Assembly (NCBI GenBank): GCA_015499995.1
Contig: JADNRV010000072.1
Coordinates: 1 to 64,000 of the forward strand
Origin: Flammula alnicola
Lineage: Eukaryota > Basidiomycota > Agaricomycetes > Agaricales > Strophariaceae
Direction of reading: 5' to 3'
Length of the DNA stretch: 64,000 nucleotides
The position numbers and the translations under genes were made by a program. The notes beneath the pieces are model-generated. The model was not told the origin of the DNA and did no database searches. It worked only from the letters and a program-made list of their open reading frames with translations. Numbering within the stretch: the stretch's first letter is position 1; each line of letters opens with the position of its first letter. Of this stretch, positions 58,848 through 64,000 are shown piece by piece.

Positions 58848-61604
58848 TCATGCATACAAGAAATGATCATGAAACTCCTCAATATTCATCAACGTCGATA
58901 ACGACGCATACTCAGACACCGACTGATCGTCCTCGTACTCATGAACGACATCTCTCATCGCAAAGCGCATGATCGGCGTTGTGGGTACCAGTTTTGGCCC
59001 AATGACCTCCATAACCTCTTCGAACACATCGCCATGCATCCTGCCCATACCAGCCTCAGAAACCGGCACCATCTCTTCCTCATCATCGATCGCGGGCGGA
59101 GGGCCAAGGTCGACGGAGGACCCACTGTTTCCTGGTACAAATCCACCGCAGTGCCAGCAGCTACATTTTCCGGACCGGTCCCAGGTACATGCGCAGGCAT
59201 CGCACTGCTCCTCACACGTATCTCATCGCCCGTGTCCTTCGTGACCGTCTCCGTCCATCGCAGGTCCAACACACGGCCCTTCACCATCCCATCCACAGCC
59301 CTCACACCCAGCTCGCGACATAGGTGGAAGTACGGGAGATACTGCGTCTCCGGCCGTGCGAGCCGGCTCATGACTTTGAGCAGCTCCATCGCAGAAAATT
59401 CTGGCGGACCGTTCATGCCCATAGAGGACTGGGTATCGCCGGCGCTCGTCATAGACCCAGGACCGTGCGGGTGGGAGAGAGGAGTGTATATTCTGAAGCC
59501 AGCCGGGCCGAGGTTGGGATGCAACGTTTCTATTGTGCTGGTGTTGGCAGGTGCTGGAGCGGCTTCGCCTTCTCCTTGAGGGCCACCTGTCAGCGCCTGA
59601 GAGGAATGGATGATGTGGAGGTTCAGGAGCGCATGTGCTTGGAGAAAATGGGAGCTTTGCTTGACTGTCGATAAATGAATGAGTCACTACTTTAATGGAC
59701 CGTGAAAATCAAGGATGCTTACCGTCTAGCGTACCATTGGAGTTCACTGAAAATATTGATTATAAGTTACGTGAACAACGGGGGCCAGAAAAAAGAAACG
59801 AACCATAGTCAGTGACATAATCATGCCAATGGGCAAGCTTTCCACCAAATGCATCGTACAGATGATCGAAATTCAGGCCTCCACGAATCCTCTCCGGTAC
59901 GCGAGGAATCAGTCTCTCTCGGAAAAATTTCCTGGTCTCCGCCTTGGAACAATCGCCGATGGTAATAATCTACACGAGGTGGGAGTCATATTAGCAGTTG
60001 CACGCAGGAAGCCCAAAACGAAGTCGGACCTTGCAGTGTTGCATTACATTCAGTTGCCTGAGCCATGTTTGATAGAATGGGTCGCTTGTAGCGTGTATGA
60101 CGTGACACAGTCTATCCTGCTTCGTCAACACGAGCATCGAATCCAAAAGGCATTTCATAGTCTCTGTTGATTGAATGAGGGCAGGCCTAGAGGACAAGCG
60201 AGAGATGCGTCAGCTATACGACCCATTTGGCAACGTATAGGGGATAAGATCACTTACAATTTGTGGGCTTCGTCGAAGAAAATGACCTTAGCAATGCCAT
60301 ATGAAAGTTAACCTAAACGATCCATCGGCGAGGAGATGGGGAGATGACACATACCGGCATCTTCTTCGCAGGCTTTTCCTTTTCGTGTTGCTTCTCGGTC
60401 TCTGTCGGCAGAGGCTCGTTGTTCACCTGCTGCTGGGAGCTCCGTGCCGTTTCAGACCCTTTCTGTGTTCCTTTGGTTTTCCCCCAGCTCCTAAAGCCCC
60501 AGCGTGATCTGGACCCTGAGTCTTGACTTCCACGGTCGACTCGTGTCTTGCTCGAGTTTTGAGTGTCCGCGGAACCCTGCCTCCGTGAATGTTTGTTATT
60601 GCCGCTGCCTGCGTCACTCCTGTCATCCGGCAGGACAGGTCGGAATTCCCAATATTTCAAGAGAGAGCTCTGCGTATCCTTGAGTTCTCTGTCATCAAAA
60701 AGGCGCATATATAACACATACTTGAAATAGCTCCATGAGCCGAGCAATGTCGCTTGTTTTCACTGTCTGCATTTTCGAATCACCCTTGCTTTGTTCCGAC
60801 AACCGACGTTCGACATCAATTCGGTCATGCTGTAACGGACACGGGCAGTAAGAGAGGGTTCCGTTGGTGACGGCAATAAAACAAACCTTGAAGCCCCAAG
60901 CCTCCTTTTCGAAATCTTCGTATCCTTCCGTTCTGGATGCGACCTCCTTAAAGTACTGCTCCATCTGCTGGCTCAGGCTGATGTAGAGACTAGGAAGGTC
61001 CGCAAAACCTGCAATGCGTAGATCGAAGTGCAGCACGTGGTACTCTTCACGGGAAAGAACTTCTCTCAATAGAGCGGTCTAATTGAAGTGAACGTTAGCT
61101 GATATATTTAACTTCTCGCGAGGCAGAACACCTGCCTTTCCCACTGAGCTGGCTCCAAAGAGCACCGTGAAAGAGGGTTCGCCTTCCAGGGCACGTTCTA
61201 TGGCCGTCATTTCTGCCTTTCTAGGGAAAAATCCAGGCAGTCGCGAGAACGTGTGCTTTGTCCGGAGCTGAGAACGTTCTTTGTTCTCGTTGATTTCCCT
61301 GCGGGCTTCTTCCAGAAGTTTTCTGGACTCGGTCAGCGAACGAACTGTCGCTGCCGGCTGTACAAGGAGGTCAACATATACCTCCAACGATCAGAAATTT
61401 CGACACGTACGTTCGTAATAACGCCGATAATTTCTCCCATTCCGAAGAAATTTCGTTTATGGACGTCAGGCGAAATATACGAAGCCCGTCTTCGAGGGAT
61501 ATTGCTTCGAAATAGCCAATGGATAGACGGCACTCGAGAACGTTGAGCTTGGGTTTGAGGTGCAGCTTTTCGCAGTTTTCTGTTGCTGGTGCTGGTGGTG
61601 CTCA
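58848..61604 (-). CDS. P-loop (AAA/STAND-like) ATPase with C-terminal region
   Basis: Read on the minus strand from ATG 61602-61604 (MSTTSTSNRKLRKA). A basic N-terminus leads to NFFGMGEIIGVITN, then SRLPGFFPRKAEMTAIERAL, the Walker A VLFGASSVGK followed across an intron by TALLREVL, and HVLHFDLRIAGF. A charged low-complexity insert of about 110 residues follows. Then come the Walker B AKVIFFDEAHKL, sensor-like LCHVIHATSDPF, ITIGDCSKAETRKFF and LYDAFGGKLAHWHDYVTDYV, and a C-terminal helical region ending EEFHDHFLYA. This pattern fits fungal Orc1-like/ATPase_2 proteins; the biological role is unknown. A GC-AG intron (61079-61135) lies between the Walker lysine and threonine. One frame break near 59123 joins YQETVG to SSVDLGPPPAID. 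Its 3' end is partly duplicated at 57305-57540. Confidence 0.78.
61079..61135 (-). other. GC-AG intron inside Walker A
   Basis: On the minus strand the donor reads GGAAAG|GCAGGT and the acceptor CAATTAG|ACCGCT. Joining restores GASSVGKTALLRE. A GT donor four bases later gives the wrong frame. Confidence 0.75.
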
Positions 61605-62596
61605 TAAGTTCTTGAGGGTCGACAGAGTTAATGTACGAAGCTGAAGAGGGGTTAGAGGGTCTTGAGCACGCGCTGTAATAAGGTGGATGAAAAGCAGCAG
61701 CAACAAAGGTGATAAGTGGGGTGAAGAGAGGAAGCGAGGCATGAATAGCAAGATATGGAGAACAGACATGCGCGCACCGTACATGCGCAGTGTCCATGCT
61801 GTGCCTCTCGTGTTTGATGCCAATCCTGACGTGCATTTCTGTACGTTTTCCACGATCCCCCTCTGACCAGTGGAAACGGCGTGAACAGGGACACAGGCCG
61901 CGAGGCAAGGTCCAAAAGGGTGGAACTCATTGTTCTTGTCGCGTGCAGGCGCAACTAGCGTTTAGAGGAAAGAGAGGTTCCTATAACAGCGCTCTCCCAT
62001 CATACTTTGGATAAAGCGGTGGGATGCGACGTTTCTGCGAAATTTCAAACACTGAACAGTGACGGTAAGTAACAAGTTGAGATGACCACATGCATCACAC
62101 GCTCCTCAGAGACCCTGCAATCTTCGCACGGACAGACAGTTTAGCGCTCTGGAGATTTGCTGTAGATCCGGAGACTGGAGTACTTAACTTGAAGATTTAA
62201 ATACACTGCGTCCAACTAAGGAGGCATGAACAGACATTCAAACAAAAATTTGCAGTTCTGAAGAGTTGAGATGGGACTGCTTTCTATCCAATATATGACA
62301 AAGTTGTTCTCAAGCTGGTCCTGATTGACAGGTTGAACGTGCCTATAATGAAATATGCGATCTTATAGGCGAATGTGAGACGACACAATGGAAATGAAGA
62401 TATGCCATTCAATTTTGTCGGCCATTCACCAAAATATGGCCTCTTCGAGGGATTACAGTATAAACTTCGATCCCTGAGGTGGGCTTAGGACTCGAGTAGC
62501 CATAACCAACAATCGCAAAATACTATTAATAATACAAGGTGCGTCGACAGAATGCTACTATTAGGAACGAATGCTTGAATAACACCCTTACTGTGA
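61605..62596. other. intergenic, no gene seen
   Basis: About 1 kb: the 5' flank of the minus-strand ATPase gene on the left and the 3' flank of the minus-strand RING gene on the right. Short open frames only; nothing recognised. Confidence 0.5.
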
Positions 62597-64000
62597 TCAA
62601 GAATCGTCCTCCTCTTCCTCGTCATCAAAGAGCTGATGCGGTATGGCCGGAGCTCGACGACGTACGCCCCTACCTCGCGCAGGAATTATTTCTGCGTCTG
62701 ACACCTCCTCGGCTTCCAAGTCATCATCGTCGTCATCGTCGACGATAACATGAACGCGCCTTCTTGGAGGTTCAAAAGGTGCAGCACGTCGCTCTGGTGC
62801 GCCTCCCAGTCTGGTACTTCGACCCAGCTGCCGAGCGACAGCCCTTGGGTCTTCTATATCGTGTATGTCGGCGTCTTCATCGCTGGAAAGAAACACATCC
62901 GCCCGACGTCGCAGCTGAGCTCGAGCTCGAGACCTCGGACGTGCCGGCGGTCTATCGACAATTTCGAGATCGTCGTCGTCGTCATCGTCATCCACGATTT
63001 CGACCTCCTCGTCTGAACCGTGATCTTCACCCTCACCGTCGTCGTCAATGAAGCTACCCTCGTAGTCCTCTTCCTCTTCCTCTTCCTCCTCAGCCCCGAC
63101 TTCTTCGATCATAGCAACGCCTCCTCCCGGGTGTCGATTTTGACGGTCTCGACGGTGATTCCCAAACAACATTTGAGCAAAATGCTGAGGATGAGGATGG
63201 TTGCCAAGATGATCATCGTACTCCAGCAAGTCATCGCCTTCCCCTTCAGAATCAGTCAGATCCTGACCATCCTCCTGGATGAGATGGCGATGAGGTCCAT
63301 AGCGAGGTCCTGGTCCAACCCAATTATGTGCGTCGTCTAGCATATCTTCCTCGTCCTGCTCTTCCCGCATTTGTCGAAGGTGCCAAAATACTTCGCGTCT
63401 GGCCTGTAACTCCTCCTCGTCCAAATCTTCCTCATCTTCATCTTCGCCTTCATCATGCATAAGCGCATCCATGAATCGTTGAAGGTGGCCATCGCCACCG
63501 AAAGCCGATTCGTCGTCGTCATCGTCATCATCATCATCGACATGTCCATGCCCAGGATACTGTCGATGGCAATACGAGCATATACCGTCCCAGATTTCGT
63601 GATAGCAGTCCGTACAGCGATAGATCCCACCGTCTTCAGCATCGTACCAGCCCATCTGCTCGCGATCTCCTTCGCCTTGCGGTGGTACAGGCAACGGAGG
63701 AGGTTGCATAAAATAACCATGGAATCCTGGTCCCATATGTCGCGCATTCGGTGCTCCTGCTCGACGAAAGACATTCCGCCAGGGATCGTTATTGCCGTTG
63801 TTGTTGGGCGCGTTTTCTTCTGGGGGCGGAAGGACAGGAACCGGCAAGTCGGCAAGTCCCGTCCTTACAAGGGCGGCGACCATGCTCTTGATACCCCACA
63901 TCTCGATAGGGCGGTCGGTGACTACTGCTCGGCACACGGGGCAGTTCTTGCGGCGACGGATGAATGCGCCGTGCCTTGCTACAGCGCTATTGAGAATGGC
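62597..64000 (-). CDS. RING-finger protein (putative E3 ubiquitin ligase), 5' end outside window
   Basis: The frame is open from the right edge to the stop at 62597-62599, about 467 codons visible. The first residues end a RING domain (KNCPVCRAVV), the last CX2C of a C3HC4 finger; the rest of the RING lies beyond the window. A second zinc-like module follows: YRCTDCYHEIWDGICSYCHRQY (in two parts, CX2C...CX2C). The remainder is dominated by Asp/Glu runs and basic RGRGVRRRAP-type patches, ending in acidic residues and DDS. RING plus acidic stretches suggests a nuclear ubiquitin ligase acting on basic proteins, such as the histone-directed type; that is inference. The frame is clean. Confidence 0.78.
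   Translation of the reverse strand, partial: AILNSAVARHGAFIRRRKNCPVCRAVVTDRPIEMWGIKSMVAALVRTGLADLPVPVLPPPEENAPNNNGNNDPWRNVFRRAGAPNARHMGPGFHGYFMQPPPLPVPPQGEGDREQMGWYDAEDGGIYRCTDCYHEIWDGICSYCHRQYPGHGHVDDDDDDDDDESAFGGDGHLQRFMDALMHDEGEDEDEEDLDEEELQARREVFWHLRQMREEQDEEDMLDDAHNWVGPGPRYGPHRHLIQEDGQDLTDSEGEGDDLLEYDDHLGNHPHPQHFAQMLFGNHRRDRQNRHPGGGVAMIEEVGAEEEEEEEEDYEGSFIDDDGEGEDHGSDEEVEIVDDDDDDDDLEIVDRPPARPRSRARAQLRRRADVFLSSDEDADIHDIEDPRAVARQLGRSTRLGGAPERRAAPFEPPRRRVHVIVDDDDDDDLEAEEVSDAEIIPARGRGVRRRAPAIPHQLFDDEEEEDDS

Overview
The window looks like nuclear DNA of a mushroom-forming basidiomycete (Agaricomycetes). Genes are split by many short introns of about 50-70 bases with GT-AG ends. The proteins include a plant-cell-wall GH28 enzyme, a secreted CBM1 protein, a Zn2Cys6 regulator and an alpha-type kinase of the kind abundant in mushrooms. 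All assignments come from reading translated exons by eye; no search was run.

Layout. 1-1109 is the 3' part of an M20 amidohydrolase gene; it is repeated in opposite orientation at 51386-52497 inside a complete gene. 1.36-9.45 kb carries two chromatin/transcription genes on the plus strand: Rtf1 (Paf1 complex) and a 1742-residue Sds3/Dep1-like subunit of an Rpd3L-type deacetylase complex. 9.5-17.4 kb is mobile-DNA territory: a 1.16-kb element with terminal inverted repeats, a DDE integrase-core gene, a zinc-finger plus alpha-kinase gene, a small spliced ORF and a perfect 42-bp palindrome. A 34-35 bp inverted repeat brackets all of it. 17.4-25.9 kb is gene-free and repeat-rich, including about four degenerate copies of a 0.6-kb unit.

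25.9-30.9 kb is a Zn2Cys6 transcription factor with many frame breaks. After a gene-free stretch come a purine nucleoside phosphorylase (-) divergent from an Ldb17/SPIN90-type endocytic actin regulator (+), an unrecognised Cys/His protein (+), a GH28 glycosidase (+), a CBM1 protein (+) and an NADPH oxidase (+). Then follow a leucine-rich remnant (-), the full M20 amidohydrolase (-), a divergent Hcs1/IGHMBP2-type helicase (+), an HNH protein (+) nested beside a partial copy of the next gene, a P-loop ATPase (-), and a RING-finger protein (-) running off the right edge.

A striking global feature: many otherwise well-conserved genes between 27.6 and 59.2 kb need one extra base to stay in frame, and at most sites the extra base would lengthen a short mononucleotide run. 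This points to consensus indels in the assembly more than to true pseudogenes. Genes in the first 17 kb, including a 5.2-kb coding sequence, read cleanly.

The best candidate for an undescribed system is the 9.98-17.37 kb block, where a transposase-like integrase and a zinc-finger alpha-kinase travel in tandem between inverted repeats.
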